Assembly (NCBI GenBank): GCA_025738555.1
Contig: JAOVFP010000011.1
Span: forward strand, 1,922,001 to 1,986,000
Source of the DNA: Cyathus striatus
Lineage: Eukaryota > Basidiomycota > Agaricomycetes > Agaricales > Nidulariaceae
Direction of reading: 5' to 3'
DNA: 64,000 nucleotides
This document shows, one piece after another, positions 42,122 through 53,039 of this stretch; within the stretch, counting starts at the first letter, position 1, and every line of letters starts with the position of its first letter. The translations under genes were made by a program, and so were the position numbers. A model generated the notes under the pieces. That model was not told where the DNA came from, made no database searches, and worked only from the letters and a program-made list of their open reading frames with translations.

Positions 42122-43305
42122 TGTTGAGTTATGCGACGAAAGTAGTTAGTTTATTTAATACTTAGAATAGCAATTCCAAATACAATCATAAACTTAATAT
42201 CCCGAGGTGTAGATTCAGTAAGTTCAAGGGGCGCAATAATATTCAAGTCCAAATTTAGATCAGATTAAAAATAGAACAAGTTAAACTCGGGCTATTCTCG
42301 TTCATGCGTCAAAGTGTTTCAAAGTCAAAATGTTCAGATTCAATTCAGCAAACTTGGTACGTAGTTCTCGGTATCTAAACATCTCGTAACTAATTCTGAT
42401 TCTTGTCTGATTCATCTTTACACACCCTATCTGTGGGAGGGAAGAATGCCTGGCAGTTCCTGCCTTATTTCTTCCCTCTTCCCCTACTATATACATTTTT
42501 CTCTCTACTTACTTACAAATGGCGTAGTAATAAAATATGATTTATCTTCCAGTCATTTCTCCAGTCCATGTATAAGGTAACACGTTGTCAGTGCCCAGAT
42601 GGCGGTCAGCCAATCATGCACATAACCCAGCGCGCTCCCATTCTGCAACGTGTGCTCGTTTCGAGCGTCTCATCGGTTACCTTCCTAATTGGGTAATCAG
42701 CCGATGCGGCAGCGTCATCTGTTTGTATCAATTTCATTTATGTCGGCCTCTCAGGTCGGGTTTCCACTCCCGCATGAACTCCTGACTGTTGGGGTACTTG
42801 CTCTCTTTCCTTTCTTGCTTCCTTTCCCCACTTCTCGCGCTCTCCCCCTCTGTCTCGCTGTCTCTTTGTTTCATTGTCTCATTGTTGTTGTTGCTACTCA
42901 AGCTCGTGGGTCTCATGTTTTGTGTCTCAGAGTTTGTACGGCTTATGGTCTCGGCAAGTCGGTTCTGTCTTTAGCCGTACTGTGTATTTCATACTGACTT
43001 TGTCATAGTCATATTGTCTGTTCTGGGTTTCTGTTACTCATGCTTAGAATGTAACATTGTTTTAAAAGGTAAAGTGTTTTTTATGTATTGTATTGGTTTA
43101 AGAGCTTTAAAACCAGTACTGAGGCAACAGTTTATATGTTTTTAATAAGTTGTTTTATATCCCTTGTTTAATTATGGGAGGCGGCGTGGGAACTAAGCCC
43201 CTTCCCGCTGTTTCCTTGCTCGACGCACTCGGTACTGGCATCTCGAAACCGAGATATAATGAATTTTAAAATAGGGTACGTTGTTATTCATTTACATGCG
43301 TATCA
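42122..43305 (-). mobile_element. LTR-2: solo LTR, 1,184 bp, inside the KDZ gene
   Basis: On the minus strand it starts TGATACGCATG and ends AACTCAACA. The TSD is GTTG on that strand (CAAC at 42,118-42,121 and 43,306-43,309). It is homologous to LTR-1 along its length. Removal rejoins APNLVVMERD in the transposase frame. CpG content is normal in contrast to the surrounding KDZ DNA. Confidence 0.9.
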
Positions 43306-43614
43306 CAACTAAATTTGGTGCTGACCCATTTAGGGGGCTTGGGTTGCAATAAGTGTGACATAAGTAATCACCAACTCTGTGATTTATATAATGATAAGAA
43401 TCAACTATAAACCTTGTTGTGGCTTTCCATATATTCCAATTATGAGAAGTAATTACAGCTAAATGCAAAACCCTAGGCCGTTTCTCAAAAACGCTAAGAT
43501 GTTGCACGTGACAATCGGTTGCTAAAATTGGCATAGTCTACTCTGCAGGCTCCACAGCTTTACCAGCACTCTCCCAACCTTCCTACACAACACTCCTTGC
43601 CATGCAGACCAGCA

Positions 43615-44795
43615 ATGCCATATCGCTACATCCACCCCGCTCAAAAAGAACTTATCGCTCGACTCTCAATCAGCATGCGTCCAAAGGAGATTGCGGAAGT
43701 GACAGGTATCAGTGTTTGAGCAGTGCGCCGTACAGTTGCACTATGGAGATGGGAGGGGGTTACAGCTCGGCTGCCACTGAACACAGGCAGGCCACGCAGA
43801 TTGAAGCCCTGGCATCTTGCAGTATGTCAGCGTGCTACTTTTTGTTTACTGTAAATCTGATTTTAGGCATTAGTACATTGAAGGTATTATTGAACGACAA
43901 GCAGATCTTTATGCCAGCGAGATTCAAGACGAGCTTTTTGATACATTTGAGATAGAGGTGTCAGAGTCAACCATTATCCGAGCCATGAGTCGTCGAGGAT
44001 ACACTCGCAAGAAAGTATGTGTGCCCCCTGTCTTCAAAATTGTATTACAATATACTAAACTGCAATTAGGTCTCTAGGATTGCTCAAGAGCGTGATGAGG
44101 AAAGACGCATTGAGTATATGGAAGAACTCGCGCAATATCCCCCAGAAACTTACGTGTATCTGGACGAATCCGCCTGCAACAGGCACACAACTCAACGCGA
44201 GTACGCCTGGGCAACTGTGGGGAGCCGGGCCAGGAGGCACGATTTCTTTGTTCGTGGAATAAGGTACGCATATTCTACTATTGTCCTTACTCTTGCAAGT
44301 TGACATGGGGTGCAGATACTCAATTCTACCTGCTATCTCACTCGATGGTGTCCTCCATCTCGACATCATCACACGAGCGTGGAACGGAGCTGACTTCTGC
44401 AGTTACCTTGACGTTCTTCTCGGCATAATGAATCCATATCCACAGAAGAACTCAGTGCTGATAATGGACAACTTGAGTGCGCACCATTTTGAAGGTATCC
44501 GAGAATTGGTTGAAGCACGGTAAGCCTTCTTGTGTATACTGTTGGTAGCTTTCGCTGATTGAAGGTCTACAGGGGTTGCCGTCTTCTTTACCTGCCACCA
44601 TACTCGCCTGACTTCAACCCAATCGAAGAGGGGTTCTCAGCAATGAAAGCATGGATCAGAAGACATCAGTCGTACATTCTAGCAGAAATGACCGGAGTCG
44701 ATGGAGATCCAATGGGACTACTGTGGAACGCAGTATATGAGTCTATGACACCCGAGGCCATAGAAGGTTGGTATCGCGACTGTGGATGTATTTGA
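43615..44795 (+). pseudogene. Tc1/mariner DD34E transposase, one nonsense codon
   Basis: Five exons, 43615-43821, 43874-44014, 44070-44263, 44316-44519 and 44573-44795, give 322 codons in phase. The N-terminal helix-turn-helix starts MPYRYIHPAQKELIARLSISMRPKEIAEVTGISV and continues AVRRTVALWRWEG, with TGA (43,717-43,719) between; CGA (Arg) is the likely ancestor. A second helical block includes SESTIIRAMSRRGYTRKK. The catalytic triad is D in YVYLDESACNRHT, D in LIMDNLSAHH and E in YSPDFNPIEEGFS, with 34 residues between the second D and the E. It would cut and paste at TA sites. Apart from the single stop the gene is clean, so inactivation is recent or the stop is bypassed. Confidence 0.9.
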
Positions 44796-44885
44796 AAGTA
44801 TGTGTACAATATAGCATATAAAGTATATACATTAGTTGGGTTCAGGGCTTGTATTCAGCGAGAATCATGTATGCATGTATTAGTA

Positions 44886-46259
44886 TTACAATGGTATATT
44901 TTCCTTTCTAGCGCACTTCCTCACATGTGTGTTTCTCTTCTTGCTTCTTACCAGCATCTTTGCGCCGCGCAAAAACTCCAAGGCAGCTGCCTTGGGCATC
45001 TGTACTTCACCAACATAGAATGCCGCATCGAAGTCTAGAACATTGTGCACATAGAAGATACAGTGTTTAGTCAGCCTGTCAGAATACTTAGGAAAGTCGA
45101 ATGCTTGCACACGCTCGTGCAAGAAATTGATGAGATCATCAATTGGGATGACATCTAACTCATCATCCGAACCGCTTCCACTGTCATCCATGTCTTCATC
45201 ATCACGCCCCCGTTTGCGACTTGTACGCTCGAAATCCATGTTACCTCGATTCAACGAAAGAACATCAGAGTCAATGTGTACATGAACCTCTGGAGCATTG
45301 TTCTTTGAAGCCTGGGACCCACGCTCTCGACGCACTTTCGTAGATGTTAGATGGTCAAAGGTGCGGGTATTAGGTGGCTGTTTGAAGTTGGGGTCTGCAT
45401 TTCCATTCGTCTATTCCATGCTAATAAGATTTCATACAGTATAAAGAGCAGGAAATAACACTCACAATTTCTCGAGCCCAAAGAACAAGGTCTCCTTCAG
45501 TTAGACGCATATGCTTACCCTCAAACCCTTCATCACAGCGAATAAAACAGTAGCTTACAGCCCCAGGACAGGTCCGACAACGGAAATGAGCTTTTACACG
45601 CTCAAGCATTGATGATTTCACTGCAGTTTCGGATGGTTTTGGATCTGGTTTCAATGATTCGGATGGCTTTTGCTCCTGGTACGATAGTGAGTCAGCATAT
45701 CTTCGCTATGATATGAAAGAGTTCTCACAAGATTAGTTACTCGCATAAAGACATCTTTTGTGCGACGTCGATTATCAAGCTTCAGCCTGTGTGATTCGAA
45801 AGCTTGCCTAACATCCTCTTCCGTCTCAAGCCTATTATATGGTGTCCGATCTTTGTCGTCACAAGACTTCCACCCCAACTTTGCAGTGGCACGAGTGACG
45901 ACCATTGCCTGACAGATAGATTGAAGGAAGTCATCTGGGGATATTGTATCGATCTCGAAGGGAAGAATCGAAATCATGGGTGGGTCCTTCTTGTTCTTGC
46001 TGGGAATTAGAACATGGACCTTAAGACGGTGTTGTACAGGAGCAGGGTCGGTTGGGTGTGGGGGGTTGTTGGGTGTATGATCATCAAGATCATCGTTGCC
46101 ATGCCCAGGAACTTGAGGCATCTCGTGTCGCCAAGGTTCTTCAAAAGCATCGCTATCGAGTGCTCTGTTGAGGTGAGCAACCGCAACTTCTTGCGGAGTA
46201 GGTGGTGGCATAGGTCCTAGACCAAGAAGATACTGTGTAAGCGCAGCACGAGGAGGCAT
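44886..46259 (-). CDS. Accessory gene inside the Tc1/mariner element, function unknown
   Basis: Three exons, 45729-46259, 45466-45675 and 44886-45410, all phase 0, give an intact 421-aa protein. The start is the ATG before PPRAALTQYLLGLGPMPP; upstream in-frame sequence has a stop. Notable features are a Pro/Asp/His-rich stretch (about residues 40-75), LKVHVLIPSKNKKD, KLGWKSCDDKDRTPYNRLETEEDV, a CRTCPGAVSYCF cysteine pair followed by GFEGKHMRLTEGDLVLWAREI, a basic-acidic patch (SRKRGRDDEDMDDSGSGSDDE), and a C-terminal helical part ending in basic residues. I do not recognise a characterised domain. Similar proteins may exist as hypothetical families in mushroom genomes, from memory only. Location between the TIRs, convergent with the transposase, suggests cargo or an accessory transposition factor. 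Confidence 0.78.
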
Positions 46260-48783
46260 AGGGCAGTGGGTAGTATGGTTGAGCAATAGCCCTGAGGCTT
46301 GTCTTTTCTGTTCGTTATATCTCTCAATGCTCCAGGTCAAGAAAATTTACAAATTGTGTATACTTTGTCATAGTTGGAGGCGGCGTTACCCAAAGACTCA
46401 GTTCTGAATGAGGGAGGAGTCGGGACCTAGTAGTAGTACCGCCCGTGGGGCGCTTGACCAAATTCATACAAATGACATCATATTACCACATGAATTACAA
46501 GTTAGCAAATTTCGGAACGGCCTACGGTTTTGCATTTAGCTGTAAATGCTTTAGAACTACACATGCTTTATCAATGCACACATAGCTTGGTCTTGATTCA
46601 GGAGTTGGATATATATCTTCTAAGAAATCCATAATTTGACTTGCACCTTCAGACTTTGCAAATTTTGTCCATGCAATAACAACTCCACATGGTGCACAAA
46701 GTGTTTCCACACAATAAAATTGAGGAGCAACAAAGTAGTTATCTGGTTCCTGAGCCTGGCCAGCTGGCTCATCATGGGGCTGATTATTTCTTCGATTCAG
46801 CTGGTGCATCCATGTAGGAGCACCTTCTTCTGCACTTCTCCTGATGATTCTTCTAATTCCAAGAACAGATTGTCTTCCAAATCGAGTAATATGATTAAAC
46901 CAATTTTGTCTGTGATTAATACATGTTTTAGAATTTGGTTCATGATGATTATAGAAATCTTTCATTCTGCACAATCCCTCATGTTGACTCTCATGTCTCA
47001 GACAAAATACTCCAGTGCATGCATTTGCCAGTTTGGCTGAACAATTTGTATAAGCACAATGAGCTGGCCCCATAACAATTCCATCTATCACTACCATTTT
47101 AACATTTGGCTCCACAGAATTTCCTGTTTCCATTGCACTGTTATCCATATTTTGTAATTCTGTATTTTCAGCATTTTGTTGTAGTAGAGGAACAGCTCAG
47201 TTTTCATCAATACCAACTACTGCTGCATCATCAGCAGGTGTAATAAAGTCGGCTGTGGCTTTATATGGATGTGTACACTCATTACAGGAATGATCTAGTG
47301 ATTGACCAATAAGTCCATTTTGACCAAATTGTTCATATGCTTCTTTTGTTACTGCTTCTGTTGATATATTATCAGGTACTTGCAAAAATGTATTCATTGA
47401 GACAGATATCTGTCTAACTGTTTTCTCAATAAAAGCTTTCCACACTTGCCATCGTGAAATAGGTAGATATATATTTTCTGCACCATTTGAAAAAGTGTAA
47501 TTCCAAAATTCTGTATATGCAGCAGTTGATGCATGGAAATGATATACAGAATTAACAACTATATTTGTAAATATTCTATCAGCCCATATACTTTGACCAA
47601 GTTTTACATATTTTGCATTATTATAAAAGAGCTTATCTTTTGGACTAAGTTGTGGATCTTGGGGAGTATTAGAACTTGCAGTAACACTTTTATGATCTGC
47701 ATAATAAATGGCTTTACAATTTGTACAAGAGCCAGCTACAATTGATGCATTTTCATATAGCTTAATTCCTTTCAAAAGTGTCACCTGTGCTCTATCTCAT
47801 TCACATGTGAGTACATGGATTGCTTAGCCAATACAGTTTTTATGATGAGTTGAACAGGTAAGGTGAGCTGGACAAATTAGTAGTACTGGTTCAATGTCAC
47901 TTGTGGAAATTGGCTTTAAAAGTTGCATTGTGCTTGAATTTATTTTATATGGGTCCAAGTCCAAAATAGTTATCATCTCATCTAGTTTTCTTGATATAGT
48001 ACTTATCTGCATAGATGAACTCAAAGGTTGCTGATTATCAGATGCATTAAATAGTTGGGTATCTTCCATGTTTCTTAACCCAATTTTTGCATCCAAATGA
48101 GCTTTGATAGCAGTTGAAAGTGCTCTTATCCAGCCATTAACAGGTACAGAATATTCATCTTGAAGCCTAGGATTTTTTGCTCTTGCATGCAAATTTAGAA
48201 TATCAACATTATTTGTTAATGAGAATAGAACTGTTAAAACTGTTGCCAAAGTTATCTCTGAGTTGAAATTATCTTGAACAAATAAAGAGAATAATTTGAA
48301 TGGAATATCTGGAAATGAATCTTTGGTAGGAACTGCTTTAACTGGAGGTATAAAAGCAAGAAGTATATATAGCATCCATATTTGCAGAGCCCACTGATAA
48401 CTGAAACTATTGAAACAAAATTCAAGATTAATTAGTTAAAATTCACATGTTGAGAAAAACAATGAAATTTGGCTGTCAAAAATCAATAGTATACATGAGC
48501 TTAGAAATACTGCCAAAGTATTCTAACTCATAATGTTCAATACATAACTGCAATAATTTGCTGTTGAAAGCAAGTAAGTATACATGAGTAAAAATACTGT
48601 TGAAGTATTTTCACTCCGCAGATAAAACTACATATTTAAATCCATTTGTTGAAAATGGAAATAAATGAAATAACAGCATATTTAGAACAACCACTTGTTG
48701 AAAGTGGAAATAAAGAAATCTATCAAATACTATTGAAAGTATTTGAACCATAACACAAAAAAATTATCCTTTTAAAAAAAACC

Positions 48784-51128
48784 TTACAATTGTTTGGATT
48801 TCCCCTTGTCCTTCTTATGGGACCTTTTAGACTTTTCATTTCCCTCTTTGTCATCCTTACTCTTTCCTTTGTTCACCTTGTCTTCCCCCTGCTTTCCCTT
48901 TCCTTTATTCTTTTTTACAACTTCCTCCTCACTTTCAGGATCCTCTTCAGACTCTATCTCTCTCCTTCCAGCCTCATTTTCAACAGCATCTCTTCTTCCT
49001 TCCAAAATGCTCAATAAATTATTAAAATTTGCTTTTTTCAATTTCCAGACCTTATTGGTGTCAACACCTTCCTCCCTTTTCATCCATGATGTTATTTCAG
49101 GAGAATAATGAAGCAGTGGAAAGACTCTTTTTGCATATGAATAATATGTGGAGGGAGCTATAAGAAGACTTATAATTTGCTTCTTGTCAATAGTAGATTT
49201 TGATGCTGCCTCAATTGTGCTTAGATCTGGTTTGTGATTATTCCAGATGTTCTCAATGAGCACATATTTCTCATATGTTGCCCGAATATCCTGCCTCTTA
49301 CTTGATTTTTTAAGTAAATACTCAGGAATATTAAAATGAGAAATCATCATTGCATTGGCAATGTCCTCCTTTGACTCTGAAGGGCCTGAAGATTTAGACA
49401 CCATGGGTCCAGTACTCTCACTGTTCTGCTCAATATTTGCGCCATCCTTATAAAAGTTGAGTTTATAATATATTACTAAATAAAATTGAACTTACAGCTA
49501 AAACATCAATAAAATATTTGTTCTGATCATTCAATCTCCAATTTGCACTAAGAGGCTTTTGCTTCTGACTTATATTCAAGTACTTTCCTTTCAAACTCCA
49601 ATAACCATTTTCATGAATTGAAATTTGGGCATTCCACTCTATTTATTCTGTTAGAGTGGTACTGAAAATAAATTAAAAACTTACTAGCAACTGGTGAGTA
49701 TATATTGCCTAAGGTTTCAAGGACATCATGAAAATATGATGATGGTTGTTGATCCATAATAACATAATCAGGATCAGTTGTATCAGATTTAAAAAATAGT
49801 CTGATATCTCCCTTAGTATTTGGAGCTGTAATGAAAGGATCTGTAAAAAGTTACTAAATAAATAGATATTTATTAGTATTAATTAACATACCTTCCTCTT
49901 CATCACCACAGTTATATGTGTTACCTGCAGCTTGTCCTCGTGAAAACCCTCCCACTATACATGATGCACCTTGAAGGTAGTCTGTGGATATCTCACTTGC
50001 AGTAGATGTTGCAGAACTATGTGAGATAGAACATCGAGACACCTTGCTTGTGGACCTTGCATCACTTGACTTAGCCTTAGGACTGGAAGGAGCACATCCA
50101 TGCTTGAGAACAGGCTTTGCTTTCTTTGGAGTGATATCAACATCCATAGCTGCATCAGCTTCATCTCCACTTTCAGAGCTTTCTGATTCAGATGATTCAT
50201 TATCATTTTCTTTCTCAACAACATCCAACACCACATCATCCCCATCACCACCCCCAGTGCTTTCTGATTCAGATGATTTATTGTTGTTTCCTTTCTCTGA
50301 GAAGCTCTCAATGTGCTCAATATATTTCTCAGATTTATTACTACTCAATGCCATGTCTTGAAGTTGAGATCCTAAAGGTTGGAGTGCTTCCTCCTCAGCA
50401 GAATCATTGGTCTGTTTCATAGATCTTACAACACTCTGAAATTCAAGAGATAAGAGTGTTTCCTCTTCATTTAATGTATCCCCACTCCCTGAGGCAAAAA
50501 CATCAGTCTGCTTGCTAGACCTTGCAACCATCTGAGATCTCAGAGGAGATTCCTCTTCATTAAAAGTTTCCTCACTCCCTGAGACAGAAGTAGTAGTCTT
50601 CTCAATGGATCTTGTATTTGCAGAAGTAACAGAGATTTTGGCCTGCTTAACAGATTCCAGATCTGTCTGAGATCCTAGAGGCATGAGCATTTCCTCCTCA
50701 TTTAGTGTGTCCTTAGTTCCTGAGAAAGAAGTTTGAGCCTGCTTGATAGACCCTGTACTTGTCATGGTACAAGGGGGGGGAGCTATAGAAATATTCTCCT
50801 CTGCTAGTACTTTTTCAGCCCTGTAAAAATGTTAGATTCTTAAATAATAGTTATAAATATTGAAATACAGAGTCAAATGTTGAGGAGTATCTGCATCCTG
50901 GTCTTCATCCAATCTCTGAATTGATGTTTTCCTTTGTATGAATTTAATTGCATGCCTCAATCCAAGAATATATTGAAGTACATACTTTGAGCCTTTTTTC
51001 TTCTTATTCTTAGCTGCCTTAACTCCTTTACCTTGAGCCTTGGACACCCCTTCAGCACCTCCAGCCTCCTCCTGGCTAGCATTTGCAGAGGCAGCAGCAG
51101 TATTTGATGATTTTCTAGTGGTTACCAT
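48784..51128 (-). CDS. KDZ-element accessory gene, Ser- and Lys-rich, uncertain exon model
   Basis: This is a multi-exon gene upstream of the transposase on the same strand. It starts with MVTTRKSSNTAAASANASQE (51,128). A long exon (50,765-49,854) has four imperfect repeats of about 40 residues with the theme SIKQA..S.SG...TLNEEE..L.PL.SQ, then acidic Ser-rich tracts and TPKKAKPVLKHG. Later exons read YVIMDQQPSSYFHDVLETLGNIYSP, ENGYWSLKGKYLNI and SSKRQDIRATYEKYVLIENIWNNHKPD. The C-terminus is highly charged with GKGK/KSK repeats. It resembles no enzyme known to me. A DNA-binding or scaffold role in transposition is inference. CpG-poor but largely open. Internal splice sites were not all fixed. 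Confidence 0.55.
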
Positions 51129-51149
51129 GTTGAAATATATCAAATAGCA

Positions 51150-52640
51150 GTGGTGAAGTGTTCAGAATCAAGTAAACTGTAGGGTTGTGAGTGTAAGGGA
51201 AGAAAGAAGCTTCAGATTCACAGTGCTATATATTTGAAATTCTAGCAGCTGCTGTTATTGGCTGTCTAAAATAAATAATCTGCCACATGTCCGCTTTTGT
51301 ATCTAAAAATAAATAGCAGCCTTTGGGGGCCTTTGTGTTTGGTGCAGCAGCAGCAGCTATAGCCAGTCACATGATGACTTGGATAGACTAAGTGAGAACA
51401 ATCAGTATCGCTTACAGAAATAGATAATGGTATCAATTGTAATAATGAAATAGTTAAGGGATCGCTTACAAAAATAAATGATGGTATCGATTGTAATAAC
51501 AAAGTAGTTAGTTAAGGGATCACTTCCGCAATTAGAATGGGGGGGGGTAAGGGAAAAGTGACAACAGACATTGATGTAAAGTTTTAAATCACTCCACAAA
51601 TATCTCTGCTATTTTATTCTCAAACTTATGCTTGCTAGTTAACATTAATTGTTATTTGTATAGTGAATAGTACATTGTAAGTACACTAATAGTAACTAAT
51701 TATAAGTGGGAGGCTGGGGCTACCAGATGACAAGCATCTCTCTCTATGCTTTCCCCCTTCTATACTATACCCCCTCTACACTACCCCTCTATGTTGTCTC
51801 CATCTCCCCTCTCTACACTATCTCTCCTCTACTATCCCCTCTCTCTATGCTGTCCCATCCTCCCTCCTCCCTTCTATGCTGTCCCCCCTCTACACAATCC
51901 CCTTCTACATCTGTATACTATCTCCCCCTGTACACCATTATTTGTTGTGCCATTCAGATGGCAATGCGGTGGTGCAAGGTGGTAGGTGGTGGGTACAGGG
52001 TGGTAGCCAAGGTGGTATGGTGTGAGGTGGTAGAGGTGGTACAGTGCAAGGTGGTGGTATGGTGGTGGTGCATTCCGAGGTGGTAGTGGTGCAGTGCAAG
52101 GTGGTGGTGGGTTCGAGATGGTGGAAGTGGGAGGCACAGCACAGTGAGGAGTAGGTGTGGTGGAGATGGTGAGTGAGGTGGTGGTGGTGGGTGAGGTGGT
52201 GGTGATGGTGGGAGATGGCAGGGTCAGAGGCAAGGTGGTGGGAGAGGATGAGTGCCCCTGCTTGCCCTCATCACTTGAGAGATGAGGGCAAGGGTGTGAG
52301 AGAGGGAGAGGAGGAGAGGAGACAAGGCACTCGCCCTCGTTGTGTGCAAGATGAGGGCAAGGGGAGACATGGTGCTTGACACTGTGCTCATTGACTTGCT
52401 AGAGCAAGGGGGGTGGTGGAAGCGTGTGCCATGCCACATCACTGGCAAGACATGAGGGAGGATGGGGAGGGCAGGAGTGGAGAGAATGCAAGAGGCGGCA
52501 CTCGTTTAGGCTTGACCTGGTTGCATGTAGCATTGCATAAAGGGGAGGGTGGCCACACCACGTTGCTGGCAATACAAGATGGAGATGGTGTTGCAGTACT
52601 GGATGCCACGCTCATCACTTGCTAGACAAGGGGAGACGTC
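51150..52640. other. KDZ right terminal region, non-coding simple repeats
   Basis: About 51,400-51,530 has a tandem GGGATCGCTTACA...AATGGTATCAATTGTAATAA unit of about 70 bp, two to three copies. About 51,735-51,930 is a C/T-rich tract with CCCCTCTACACTATC repeats. About 51,955-52,230 is rich in GGTGGT. About 52,255-52,400 holds hairpins with GCCCTCAT / ATGAGGGC arms. No gene is accepted. Confidence 0.5.
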
Positions 52641-53039
52641 TGAGTCCAGGTGGACTACAGGTAGAGTCCAGTGGAGTCCAGGTCAAGTCCAGGTGGACTT
52701 CAGGTGGAATACTGGACTTCAGGTGGACTCCACCTGATTCCATGGGGCAGTGTAATGACCTCCAGTCAGCTACTTACAGGACTGGGACCTATCTCTGACA
52801 ATCTCGGGACCCCTACAAACAATTTAATTATTGCTTATGCTCACTACATGGATATATATGGATATGTGCTCAAGTATCAGTAGCATTAATTTGAGTAGTG
52901 AGGAGTGCTGCATAAATAGTTTACTGTAAATGTACAGATAAAGTACTGCTGTGCATGCTATGGAAAGCAAGCAATAACCTCATGAAACCATACCAGTACA
53001 TACTTCTTTCCTAGTCTTCCTTTATTTCTGTATCCCTGT

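Larger units (their letters stand above)
43456..46542. mobile_element. 3,087-bp Tc1/mariner element carrying two convergent genes
   Basis: TIRs are CAGCTAAATGCAAAACCCTA on the left and CAGCTAAATGCAAAACCGTA on the minus strand at the right, about 28 bp long, flanked by TA (43,454-43,455 and 46,543-46,544). Excision restores the KDZ frame exactly (VVLKH-LITSHNW). The left half holds a DD34E transposase on the plus strand. The right half holds an intact three-exon gene on the minus strand. Their stops lie about 90 bp apart. CpG content is normal. Confidence 0.92.
41770..48420 (-). pseudogene. KDZ transposase with CxC5/CxC6-type cysteine clusters, split and decayed
   Basis: Minus strand, in order: LAFIPPVKAVPTKD...NFNSEITLATVLTV (48,370-48,200); LLICPAHLTCSTHHKNC (about 47,850); LYENASIVAGSCTNCKAIYYADH (about 47,760-47,690); GPAHCAYTNCS...GVFCLRHESQHEGLC (about 47,075-46,970); RPSYVCIDKACVVLKH (about 46,600-46,550); after the Tc1/mariner gap, NWNIWKATTRFIVDSYHYINHR (43,460-43,390) and GSAPNLV; after the LTR gap, AFNT and then CEQLNAWLGGFQGILNRMTV (about 42,075-41,960). 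This order is typical of agaricomycete KDZ transposases. Stops are TAA 47,824-47,826, TGA 47,797-47,799, TGA 47,197-47,199 and TGA 42,077-42,079. The gene is dead. Confidence 0.88.
41582..52757 (-). mobile_element. KDZ-type transposon, about 11 kb including later insertions
   Basis: It contains a KDZ transposase and an accessory gene on the same strand. The ends are proposed from matching inverted subterminal repeats: CATTACCTGGACTCTACCTG on the left (41,582), and on the minus strand CATTAC followed by repeated CCACCTGGACT at the right (52,757-52,640). No target duplication was matched, so boundaries are uncertain. Without the solo LTR and the Tc1/mariner element the length would be about 6.9 kb. 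CpG content is very low outside the two insertions. Confidence 0.6.

Noticed and set aside
43615..44795. Idea that the TGA at 43,717 lies in an intron
   Set aside because: No GT-AG pair around it keeps the helix-turn-helix frame; a nonsense change of CGA fits better.
51706..52086. 126-aa frame (SPLYTISPLLSPL...) in the KDZ right terminal region
   Set aside because: Translation of simple CCCCTCTACACTATC and GGTGGT repeats; no other support.
41581..52757. A target duplication for the KDZ element
   Set aside because: I compared flanks at both proposed ends and found no 8-9 bp match, so the exact ends are left open.
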